Below are positions 1 to 8,554 of a stretch of 13,831 nucleotides of DNA, piece by piece. The stretch comes from JAWLGJ01 sp041685145 (GTDB taxonomy: Bacteria > Pseudomonadota > Alphaproteobacteria > Rhodospirillales > Magnetospirillaceae). How positions within the stretch are numbered: position 1 is the stretch's first letter; every line of letters begins with the position of its first letter. The notes under the pieces are model-generated. The model was not told the origin of the DNA, ran no database searches, and saw only the letters and a program-made list of their open reading frames with translations. The DNA is taken from the NCBI GenBank assembly GCA_041685145.1, contig JAWLGJ010000063.1:1-13831 (forward strand), written 5' to 3'. The translations under genes and the position numbers were made by a program.

Positions 1-27
1 ATGCACAAGCATACGAAAAAGCCCCAT
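1..27 (-). CDS. Possible start of a gene leaving the left edge
   Basis: On the minus strand an ATG at 27 opens a frame that stays open to the window edge (MGLFRMLVH, nine codons). A good ribosome binding site, GGAGGG at 41-36, lies 8 nt upstream. A near-consensus sigma70 promoter at 129-157 points the same way. The frame also extends upstream to an ATG at 54, giving an Arg-rich start, but the GAAGGG there touches the ATG and is too close to act as its binding site. Too little protein is visible to name a product. The inference that a divergent gene begins here rests on the promoter and binding site, not on homology. Confidence 0.35.
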
Positions 28-125
28 ACAAGGAGCCCTCCGCCGCCTGCGCATCCCTTCCCGATTCACTATGTCAAACAGCAGCCCGCCAAAAGCCAAA
101 CCAAACCAGCCCCCAGCGGAGGACC

Positions 126-139
126 GGGCTTATAAGCCC
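126..139. repeat. Perfect 14-bp palindrome over the -10 box
   Basis: GGGCTTATAAGCCC reads the same on both strands and covers the -10 hexamer of the leftward promoter completely. As DNA it could be an operator for a dimeric regulator. As RNA it could only form a 5-bp stem with a 4-nt loop. There is no T-run after it on either strand, so it is not a terminator. The operator role is inferred from position only. Confidence 0.45.
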
Positions 140-157
140 CATCCAAAACCATGTCAA
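129..157 (-). promoter_or_regulatory. Near-consensus sigma70 promoter pointing left
   Basis: Read on the minus strand, a perfect TTGACA -35 box (157-152) is followed by a 17-bp spacer and TATAAG (134-129), five of six matches to the -10 consensus. The predicted start is near 122, giving a leader of about 95 nt before the ATG at 27. This is the best sigma70 match in the window and it stands in a non-coding stretch, which supports a real leftward transcription unit. Confidence 0.6.
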
Positions 158-351
158 CCAGCTTTTTCCAAAGCCGGCCGCCGCACCCGGCGGCACGGGG
201 TTCCGCCCGCCTTCCGGCAGCTTCGCCCAGGCACGCGAGGGGGGCAAATAGTCATCGCCACAGGCCCCTGTCAAGGGCGGGCGGCGCTTTCCACCGCAGG
301 TTTCGGCGCCGCCGCGCTTCTTGAGAAAATCTTAACAGGTGGCGGCAAAAC

Positions 352-1983
352 TTGCGTTTGCGCTTGAGTCCTGCAATAACCTTTTTGAGCATACCCTTGC
401 TCGAATGGGTTGGCCTTGCGTTGCGTCGCCTGGCCGCCACGGGTCAGGGGGCATGGCAACGACAAGGGAGTTTGGCCTTGGTCAGCGTCGGATGGGTGGC
501 ACGAGCGGCGATCGCGGCGGGATTGGCATTGTCGGCCGCCGCCATTGGCAGTGTGCTCGTGGACGAGCCCGAACGCCGGCCGGTCGAACTGGCCGTGGCT
601 CCCGCCCTGGCGCCGCCCACCGCGGCGCGCCTGCCCTTGACCGCCGCCGCGGGCGACGCCGCCGCCGCGCCGGCGCCCGCGCGCGCCAAAAGCCGGGGAC
701 TGGTCGCCGCCGCCGAGGCCGCGCCGCCCATCGCGCCGCGCGATGCCATCCAACATGCCGCGCCCGAGCCTGCCGCGCCGCCGCCGGCCCAACCGCAACA
801 GGCATCGATGACCGTGGCCCAGCCCGAACCGGCGCCGCCCCGCGAGCCGGTGGAAAAAGTGGTGGAGGTAGGGCGCGGCGACACGCTGCTGAAGCTGCTC
901 GTCGCCGAAGGGGTCGAGCGCCGCGAGGCCTTCGAGGCCGTCGACGCGCTGCAGGATCTGTTCGACCCGCGGCGCCTCAAGGTCGGCCAGCGGGTGACCC
1001 TGGCCGTCCAGTCGGCGGATGCCGGCAATCCGTCGCTGCACCGCGTCAGCATCGAGCCCGAACCCGGCCGCACGGTGTTCAGCGCCCGCCAGGACGATGG
1101 CGCCTTTGCCGCCGGCGAGATCGAGCGGCCGCTGCAGGCCCGCCTGGACCGTTTCTCGGGCACCATCACCTCCAGCCTCTTCGAGGCCGCACAGTCCGCG
1201 GGCCTCCCCGTCAACACCCTGATCGGGATGATCCGCGCCTATTCCTACGACGTCGACTTTCAGCGCGACATCCAGCCCGGCGACCGTTTCGAGGTGGCGC
1301 TGGAGCGCATGTATGATGAAAACGGCGAGTGGGTGCGCGACGGCGACATGGTTTTCGCGCGCCTGACGCTGTCGGGGAGCGACATGCCGATCTATCGCTG
1401 GACCGACCCGTCGGGCGAGGTCGACTACTACAACGACCGGGGGCAAAGCGTGCGCAAGGCGCTGCTGCGGACACCGGTGGACGGCTTCCGCATTTCATCG
1501 CGCTATGGCAAGCGCCGCCATCCCATCCTGGGCTACAACAAGATGCACAAGGGCATCGATTTCGCCGCGCCGACCGGAACGCCGATCATGGCCGCCGGTG
1601 ACGGCGTCGTCGAGAAGGCGGGGCCGTGGGGCGGGTACGGAAACTATGTCCGCATCCGCCACTCCGACCGCTACGCCACCGCCTATGCGCATCTCAGCCG
1701 CTTCGCCAAGAACGTGCGCGCCGGAACGCGGGTGAAACAGGGGCAGATCGTCGGTTATGTCGGCTCCACGGGCCGTTCCACCGGCCCGCACCTGCACTAT
1801 GAAATCCTCGTGGAGGGCAACCAGGTCAATCCGCTGTCGGTGAAATTCGAGCCTGGCCGCACGCTGAAGGGACAGGAACTGGAGCAGTTCCGCACCGCGC
1901 GCGTCGAAGTCGACCGCAAGGTGGCCGATCTTCCCAACAGCGCCGCTGTCGCCAGCGCCGCAACCTCGGCAGGGAGGCAATGA
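352..1983 (+). CDS. M23 family peptidoglycan endopeptidase, MepM-like
   Basis: Likely a membrane-anchored, periplasmic D,D-endopeptidase that cuts peptidoglycan cross-links. From the TTG at 352 (543 aa): one membrane segment at about 41-70; a Pro/Ala-rich linker at 75-165; a LysM/OapA-like segment at 168-220; a Csd3-type middle domain at about 265-385; and a C-terminal LytM domain at 395-495. The zinc-site motifs are complete: H399xxxD403 and H480-L-H482, with H447 in AYAHL. The enzyme is therefore predicted to be active, unlike EnvC/NlpD-type LytM proteins, which lack zinc ligands. The start is uncertain because the frame has no early ATG. The TTG at 352 has AGGTGG 9 nt upstream. The TTG at 478 has a stronger AAGGGAG (464-470) 7 nt upstream and would give a 501-aa protein that begins directly at the membrane segment. 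An in-frame stop at 322-324 rules out anything further upstream. Family call is secure, start is not. Confidence 0.9.
   Translation: MRLRLSPAITFLSIPLLEWVGLALRRLAATGQGAWQRQGSLALVSVGWVARAAIAAGLALSAAAIGSVLVDEPERRPVELAVAPALAPPTAARLPLTAAAGDAAAAPAPARAKSRGLVAAAEAAPPIAPRDAIQHAAPEPAAPPPAQPQQASMTVAQPEPAPPREPVEKVVEVGRGDTLLKLLVAEGVERREAFEAVDALQDLFDPRRLKVGQRVTLAVQSADAGNPSLHRVSIEPEPGRTVFSARQDDGAFAAGEIERPLQARLDRFSGTITSSLFEAAQSAGLPVNTLIGMIRAYSYDVDFQRDIQPGDRFEVALERMYDENGEWVRDGDMVFARLTLSGSDMPIYRWTDPSGEVDYYNDRGQSVRKALLRTPVDGFRISSRYGKRRHPILGYNKMHKGIDFAAPTGTPIMAAGDGVVEKAGPWGGYGNYVRIRHSDRYATAYAHLSRFAKNVRAGTRVKQGQIVGYVGSTGRSTGPHLHYEILVEGNQVNPLSVKFEPGRTLKGQELEQFRTARVEVDRKVADLPNSAAVASAATSAGRQ
464..470 (+). promoter_or_regulatory. 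Strong ribosome binding site for an internal start
   Basis: AAGGGAG stands 7 nt before the in-frame TTG at 478 of the M23 peptidase frame. It is a better Shine-Dalgarno match than the AGGTGG (337-342) before the TTG at 352. If used, the protein starts as VSVGWVARAA after the initiator, placing the membrane anchor at the very N-terminus as is usual for this family. Confidence 0.45.
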
Positions 1984-2034
1984 CCGCAGCCTACCACCCC
2001 GGGCAGGAACACGGCGGCAACAGTTCGATTACTG

Positions 2035-2065
2035 CGGCGCCGACCAACACCGTCTCGGCGCCGAC
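2035..2065. repeat. Two 10-bp direct repeats, 21 bp apart
   Basis: CGGCGCCGAC occurs at 2035-2044 and again at 2056-2065, a period of 21 bp or two helical turns. Each copy contains the palindrome CGGCGCCG. The pair ends 2 bp before the proposed -35 box of the downstream gene. The arrangement resembles tandem binding sites on one face of the helix. GC-rich sequence makes chance occurrence plausible, so the regulatory role is only a suggestion. Confidence 0.35.
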
Positions 2066-2067
2066 GA

Positions 2068-2095
2068 TTGCCGTAGACGAAAAGTTTGATATGCT
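2068..2095 (+). promoter_or_regulatory. Possible sigma70 promoter for the coiled-coil gene
   Basis: TTGCCG (2068-2073), a 16-bp spacer and TATGCT (2090-2095) give four of six matches at each box. The predicted start is near 2102, about 34 nt before the ATG at 2136. The 152-nt gap behind the M23 gene makes a separate promoter reasonable, though read-through from that gene is not excluded. Confidence 0.35.
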
Positions 2096-2135
2096 CCGGT
2101 TGCGACTTGGCGCATTGTAGAGGGGGACACCCGTC

Positions 2136-2978
2136 ATGAAAACCTTGCGCACCGTCCTTACGGGGGCCGCCCTGGTCTCGGTCCTGGCGGTTGGCAACGT
2201 GGCGCTGTCCGGCGGCGACGGCAGCCCGTCCGCCGCCGCAGTGGCCGCCGAGCGCACCCCGGCGGCGGACGCCGAGGTGCGCGGAAGAGACCCCGACCTG
2301 AAGGCGATCGAGGAGTTTTTCAGCCGCGACGAAGGCGCGGACGAGCCCAGCACCGCGGTGAGGACGGGAGGTGCGCCGATTGATTCCCGGCCACGGGCAT
2401 CGGCGGAACCGCAAGAGCGGCCCGCCCCCAGCCCGTCGGCGGCGCCCAGGCCCGCGCCGACGACACCCGCCACGGCCGCCGATACCCGGCGCCCGGCGCC
2501 GGCGGCGGCGCAGGCCAGCCCGGCCGCGATGCCGCCCACCACGCCGCGCGAACCCGAGGTCGCGCCGCAGGTTGCCGCCACCGGCGGCAGCCAAATCTAC
2601 GACCTGAGCCCCGAGGAGGTTCGCACCCTGCAGGACTTCCTGGGCAACCGCATCTCCCAGGACGGCCAGGGCCGCCTGCTGCTGGACGACAAACCGGCGG
2701 ACCTGGGACAGCTCATGGCCGCGGTGCAGATGGAGCACGAGCGCCAGCTCAACAGCCACGTCTCGCAGCTGACCACGCGCCACAAGCGCCTGGCGGAAAT
2801 CAGCCGCACGCTGGACAGGCTGAAAAAGGAAACCACCCAGCTTTTCGCCGAGAACCAGCAGGACGAGTCGTCGTTCCAGTCCCAGATGGCGAAGCGCCAG
2901 AAGGCCCTAGAGGTCCTGTCGGGCGTGGTTACCAAGGATCTGAAAAAGCTCGACGCGCTGCTCTCCAGCGTGAACTGA
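2136..2978 (+). CDS. Exported coiled-coil protein of unknown function
   Basis: I do not recognise this 280-aa protein. It begins with a classic signal sequence or signal anchor (MKTLRT, then a hydrophobic run to about residue 25). There is no lipobox Cys, so it is not a lipoprotein. A short charged stretch (about 48-70) is followed by a Pro/Ala-rich low-complexity linker (about 78-150). The C-terminal part (about 155-275) is rich in Leu, Gln, Lys and Glu and looks helical and coiled-coil, with no cysteine and no enzymatic motif. The ATG has AGGGGG (2121-2126) 9 nt upstream. The layout suits a periplasmic protein whose linker spans space and whose coiled coil binds a partner. Its neighbour is an active M23 endopeptidase, so an accessory role for that enzyme is possible but unproven. 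It may have its own promoter at 2068-2095. Confidence 0.8.
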   Translation: MKTLRTVLTGAALVSVLAVGNVALSGGDGSPSAAAVAAERTPAADAEVRGRDPDLKAIEEFFSRDEGADEPSTAVRTGGAPIDSRPRASAEPQERPAPSPSAAPRPAPTTPATAADTRRPAPAAAQASPAAMPPTTPREPEVAPQVAATGGSQIYDLSPEEVRTLQDFLGNRISQDGQGRLLLDDKPADLGQLMAAVQMEHERQLNSHVSQLTTRHKRLAEISRTLDRLKKETTQLFAENQQDESSFQSQMAKRQKALEVLSGVVTKDLKKLDALLSSVN

Positions 2979-3055
2979 CCCGCGGGCGACGAAAGCGCCG
3001 TATCCCCGGCGACGGCCCTGAACGCCCGCCCGCGCGTGCCGCCGGAGCGGGAACA

Positions 3056-3071
3056 GCGCCGTCTGAGGCGC
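3056..3071. terminator. Weak hairpin between convergent genes
   Basis: The 116-bp gap between the convergent stops of the coiled-coil gene (2978) and clpB (3095) holds GCGCC, a 6-nt loop and GGCGC at 3056-3071. On the minus strand it is followed by TGTT, too short for a normal U-tract. It could help end clpB transcription. No stronger intrinsic terminator is visible in the gap, so Rho-dependent ending is equally likely. Confidence 0.2.
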
Positions 3072-3094
3072 CGCCCCTCGCCCCGCCGGCAACG

Positions 3095-5683
<2,589 letters not shown>

Positions 5684-5763
5684 GTTGCCCCTCCTTCAAC
5701 AGACGGGGCTCCGGGCTCCTCTTCGAGGCCGCGCGGAACCCCTCCAACATCTAGGGTCATGAA

Positions 5764-5794
5764 CCAATATAAGCCGGGGATATTGCGCCGCAAG
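5764..5794 (-). promoter_or_regulatory. Heat-shock (RpoH) promoter of clpB
   Basis: On the minus strand CTTG (5794-5791) is followed by exactly 17 bp and CTTATATTGG (5773-5764). This fits every fixed position of the alphaproteobacterial heat-shock consensus as I recall it, CTTG-N17/18-CYTATNTNNG. The predicted start is near 5757, leaving a leader of about 75 nt before the clpB ATG. The -35 element lies only about 14 bp past the feoB stop codon, so clpB has its own stress-controlled start directly behind the iron-uptake genes. Confidence 0.8.
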
Positions 5795-5799
5795 CGGCG
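5786..5799. repeat. Inverted repeat centred on the clpB -35 element
   Basis: CGCCGC, AA, GCGGCG forms a perfect inverted repeat whose centre holds the CTTG core of the heat-shock -35 element (5791-5794). It starts 9 bp beyond the feoB stop. In RNA read from feoB the loop would be small and no U-run follows, so it is not a standard terminator, but it could slow read-through or affect promoter access. Confidence 0.4.
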
Positions 5800-5807
5800 G
5801 CGGCGTT

Positions 5808-8156
5808 CTACCGTCCGGCCAGCGGCGGCTGGTCGCAGCCGGGACAGCGGCGGCAACCGGAACTAGGCGCCGCGCCCGCCGGCACCAGCCGCCCCACCAG
5901 CAGCCCGCGCCGTCCCAGGTGGCGCAGCCCGGCGATGAAGGCCGCCAGCGCCGCCGCCGCCCCGGCGATCCACAGCCCCGAGGCGCCGGGATGCAGGGCG
6001 AAGCTGCCTGCCTGATAGGCGACGGTGGCGACGACATAGGCCAGGCCGGTGGTCCAGCAGGCCACGAAAACGGCCCAGCGGCCGCCCAGTTCGCGATAGA
6101 TCGCCCCCAGCACCGCCAGGCAGGGCACATACAGCAGCACGAACAGCAGATAGGCCACGGCCCCCAGCGTCCCGTCGAAGCCATGCCGCAGCGCCTCGAC
6201 GGTGCCGGCGGCGGCGGCGGCGTCCGCCTCGGCGGCGGTCAGGTCGACGGGGTCGAGCAGCAGCGTGCCGAGGCGGCCGAGGTTTTCGGGAATGCTTGCC
6301 AGGGCCTCGCCGAAGGCGGCTACCAGATCGGCCTCGGCCGCCTCGGCGTTCACGCCGGCGCCATACAGCGCATCGAGGGTGCCGACCACCGCCTCCTTTG
6401 CAAAGATGCCGGTGACGATGCCGACCACCGCCGGCCAGTTGTCCTCGCGCACCCCCATGGGGGCAAAGACCGGCGTCACGGCGCGGCTGGCGGTGCTGAG
6501 GACCGAGGTTTCGGCGTTTTCGTGGCCGAAGCTGCCGTCGGTGCCTACGGCGCCCAGCACGTTCAGCACCATCACCACCACGACGATGACGCGCCCCGCC
6601 TCGACGATGAAGCTTTTCAGCCGCGCCCAGGAATGCAGCAGCAGGTCGCGCGGGCGCGGCAGGCGATAGGGCGGCACCTCGATGATCAGCGGGCTGGCCT
6701 CGCCCGGCACCAGGGTCCGCTTGAGCACCAGCGCCGTGAACCCAGCCGCCAGCACACCGGCCAGATACAGGCCGAAGACGACGTTCTGGCCGCCGCTGGG
6801 AAAGAACGCCGCCACGAACAGCGCATACACCGCCAGCCGCGCCCCGCAGGACATGAAGGGCGTCATGGCGATGGTGATGATGCGGTCGCCGGCACGCTCC
6901 AGAACCCGACTGGCCATGACGCCGGGGACGTTGCAGCCGAAGCCGACGATCAGCGGCACGATGGCCTTGCCGGGCAGGCCGATGGCCGCAGTGGCCTTGT
7001 CCATGACAAAGGCGGCGCGGGCCATGTAGCCGCTGTCCTCCAGGAAGGTGAGGGCCAGGAACAGCGCGCCGACGATGGGGATGAAGGTCGCCACCACCTG
7101 GATGCCGCCGCCGGCGCCGTCGGCCAGCACCACCCGCAGCCATTCCGGCGCCCCCAGCGCTGTCAACGCCACCCCGAAACCGTCCACCAGCAGCGCGCCG
7201 ACGGCGATGTCGAAGAAGTCGATGAAGGCGCCGCCGACATTGATGGTGAAGGTGAACAGCGCGTACATGACCAGCAGGAACGCCGGCACCCCCAGCCAGC
7301 GGTGCAGGACCACCGCGTCCAGGAGGTCGCCGAAGCGCCGGCGGCGGGTCTCGCGGCGCTCGACCACCGCCTCGGCCAGGCTCTGGGCGGCGCCGAAGCG
7401 GGCGTCGGCGATGAGGGAGTCGGCCTCCTCGCCGGTGCGGTCCTCGATCTCCCGCAGCCCCCGCTCCAGCGCCGCCGCGATCTCGGCGTCCGCGGCGGCC
7501 AGGAGGGTGCGGTCGCCCTCCAGCAGGCGGGTGGCCAGCCAGCGCGCCGGCAACTGCTCGGCCGCGGCCTCGCCGCCTAGGCGCGCCGCCAGGTCCGTCA
7601 CCACCGCCTCCACCGCGGCATCGAAGGGCACGGCGCCGGGGCATGGCGGCGGCGGGCCCCCCGCCAGCAGGCGCTTGAGGTCGTCGACCCCCATCCCCCC
7701 CGCCGCCGCCATCGGCACGACCGGCACCCCCAGCCGCGCCGCAAGGGCGGCGGCGTCGACCGCCAAGCCCAAGTCGGCGGCGGCGTCGACCATGTTCAGG
7801 GCCACCACCACCGGCAGCCCCATCTCCAGAAGCTGCACGGTAAGATACAGCGACTGTTCGAGGCGGGTGGCGTCGACGACGCTGACGACGATGTCGGCGC
7901 CGTGCCGGGCCAGATAGTCGCGGGCGACGAAGTGGTCCAGGCCCTCCTCGTCCAGCGGCACGGCGATGCTGTACAGGCCCGGCAGGTCGATGACGGTGAC
8001 CGCCCGCCCGTCGAGGCGGCAGACACCTTCCTTGCGTTCGACGGTGACGCCGGGGAAGTTGCCGATGCGCTGATTGGCGCCGGTCAGGCGGTTGAACAGC
8101 GTGCTCTTGCCGGAATTGGGGGCGCCGACCAGGGCGATACGTTGGCGCGCCGTCAC
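5808..8156 (-). CDS. feoB: Ferrous iron transporter FeoB
   Basis: Inner-membrane Fe(II) importer with a cytoplasmic G domain. Starting at the GTG at 8156, 13 nt after the feoA stop, gives 782 aa, normal for the family. The frame is open further upstream but only through feoA sequence. G1 is GAPNSGKST (11-19), G2 lies near T38, G3 is DLPG (57-60) followed by LYS, and G4 is NMVD (121-124). The G5 area reads PMAAAGGMG (148-156), lacking the usual Ser-Ala pair. The two gate regions contain GFGCNVPGVMA (405-415) and MSCGAR (435-440), plus FAKEAVVGTL (585-594). The Cys residues thought to line the pore in E. coli FeoB have counterparts at C408, C437 and C679. The C-terminus ends in a soluble tail with C768, C771 and C774 (CRRCPGC), an unusual possible metal site. 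No feoC follows. Expression is expected from the feoA promoter. Confidence 0.95.
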   Translation of the reverse strand: MTARQRIALVGAPNSGKSTLFNRLTGANQRIGNFPGVTVERKEGVCRLDGRAVTVIDLPGLYSIAVPLDEEGLDHFVARDYLARHGADIVVSVVDATRLEQSLYLTVQLLEMGLPVVVALNMVDAAADLGLAVDAAALAARLGVPVVPMAAAGGMGVDDLKRLLAGGPPPPCPGAVPFDAAVEAVVTDLAARLGGEAAAEQLPARWLATRLLEGDRTLLAAADAEIAAALERGLREIEDRTGEEADSLIADARFGAAQSLAEAVVERRETRRRRFGDLLDAVVLHRWLGVPAFLLVMYALFTFTINVGGAFIDFFDIAVGALLVDGFGVALTALGAPEWLRVVLADGAGGGIQVVATFIPIVGALFLALTFLEDSGYMARAAFVMDKATAAIGLPGKAIVPLIVGFGCNVPGVMASRVLERAGDRIITIAMTPFMSCGARLAVYALFVAAFFPSGGQNVVFGLYLAGVLAAGFTALVLKRTLVPGEASPLIIEVPPYRLPRPRDLLLHSWARLKSFIVEAGRVIVVVVMVLNVLGAVGTDGSFGHENAETSVLSTASRAVTPVFAPMGVREDNWPAVVGIVTGIFAKEAVVGTLDALYGAGVNAEAAEADLVAAFGEALASIPENLGRLGTLLLDPVDLTAAEADAAAAAGTVEALRHGFDGTLGAVAYLLFVLLYVPCLAVLGAIYRELGGRWAVFVACWTTGLAYVVATVAYQAGSFALHPGASGLWIAGAAAALAAFIAGLRHLGRRGLLVGRLVPAGAAPSSGCRRCPGCDQPPLAGR

Positions 8157-8169
8157 CGCCGTATAGCCC

Positions 8170-8457
8170 TCAGGCCTCCAGGCGGAGGACGAGCACCTTG
8201 CGCGCCACGCCGCCGCCAAGGGCCACCACCGGCCCACGGGCGCGGACCAGCACGCCGTCACCACGCCGGTTGATCACCGCCATCTCGGCGCCGACCCGCA
8301 CGCCCAGATCGCCGAGCCGGCGCAACAAATGCTTGCCGCCCAGGACCGCCGTCACCCGCACCCGCGCGCCCACCGGCACCTCGGCCAGCGGCAGCGCCGC
8401 CGCATCGGCGGCACCGTCGCCCTCGACAAGCGACGTGGGAGGAAAAGCGAGCGTCAT
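8170..8457 (-). CDS. feoA: FeoA, SH3-like partner of FeoB
   Basis: A small cytoplasmic protein needed for full Fe(II) uptake by FeoB. The SH3-like FeoA domain covers about residues 23-92, with LPLAEVPVGARVRV, the RRLGDLGVRVGAE segment and a final VLVLRL strand, as in the family. I chose the ATG at 8457 (95 aa). The frame is open to an ATG at 8517 (115 aa), but that start lies within or before the proposed -35/-10 boxes and Fur-like site, so its first 20 residues would overlap the promoter. An AGGGG lies about 12 nt before the chosen ATG, a weak and rather distant ribosome site. Gene order feoA-feoB with a 13-nt gap indicates one transcript. Confidence 0.9.
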   Translation of the reverse strand: MTLAFPPTSLVEGDGAADAAALPLAEVPVGARVRVTAVLGGKHLLRRLGDLGVRVGAEMAVINRRGDGVLVRARGPVVALGGGVARKVLVLRLEA

Positions 8458-8473
8458 CTGTCGCGACTGCCCC

Positions 8474-8488
8474 TGCAAGTCATTTTCA
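8474..8488 (-). promoter_or_regulatory. Fur-like operator of feoAB
   Basis: TGAAAATGACTTGCA on the minus strand is an imperfect 7-1-7 inverted repeat. The left half matches six of seven positions of the TGATAAT half-site; the right half matches four. It lies right at the predicted transcription start of feoA, where a repressor would block initiation. Binding by Fur or a related iron regulator is inferred from the target genes and position. Confidence 0.45.
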
Positions 8489-8494
8489 ATCGCC

Positions 8495-8522
8495 ACCATA
8501 GCAGCCCCCATGCCCACGTCAA
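8495..8522 (-). promoter_or_regulatory. Sigma70 promoter of feoAB
   Basis: Minus strand: TTGACG (8522-8517), a 16-bp spacer and TATGGT (8500-8495). The predicted start is near 8488, about 30 nt before the feoA ATG at 8457. The boxes lie in the gap after the CDF exporter gene, so feoAB can be transcribed separately from it. Confidence 0.5.
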
Positions 8523-8554
8523 GAGTGTGGAATTATCCGGGGCGCCAAAGGGGA

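Larger units (their letters stand above)
28..351. other. Intergenic region with a leftward promoter
   Basis: About 320 bases without a convincing gene lie between the putative leftward gene and the M23 peptidase. Small frames here lack ribosome binding sites and recognisable protein. The region holds the minus-strand promoter at 129-157 and the palindrome at 126-139. A second TTGACA (minus strand, 77-72) has no acceptable -10 box. I could not find a convincing rightward promoter for the M23 gene. No tRNA cloverleaf was seen. Confidence 0.5.

Noticed and set aside
126..139. GGGCTTATAAGCCC as an intrinsic terminator or tRNA arm
   Set aside because: No T-run follows on either strand and no cloverleaf can be built around it. 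The overlap with a promoter -10 box explains it better.
71..367. Small frames in the left intergenic region
   Set aside because: They have no ribosome site, biased low-complexity composition and no resemblance to known proteins; the leftward promoter runs against one of them.
271..1446. A 391-codon minus-strand frame opposite the M23 peptidase
   Set aside because: It covers the Ala/Pro-rich and conserved parts of a clear M23 gene in antisense and shows no protein features of its own.
5919..7580. A 553-codon plus-strand frame opposite feoB
   Set aside because: It has the same antisense composition effect, with a His/Gln/Gly/Asp-rich sequence and no motifs, while FeoB is unambiguous on the minus strand.
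8157..8264. N-terminal extension of FeoB
   Set aside because: It overlaps the end of feoA in another frame. FeoB normally starts only a few residues before the G1 motif, which fits the GTG at 8156.
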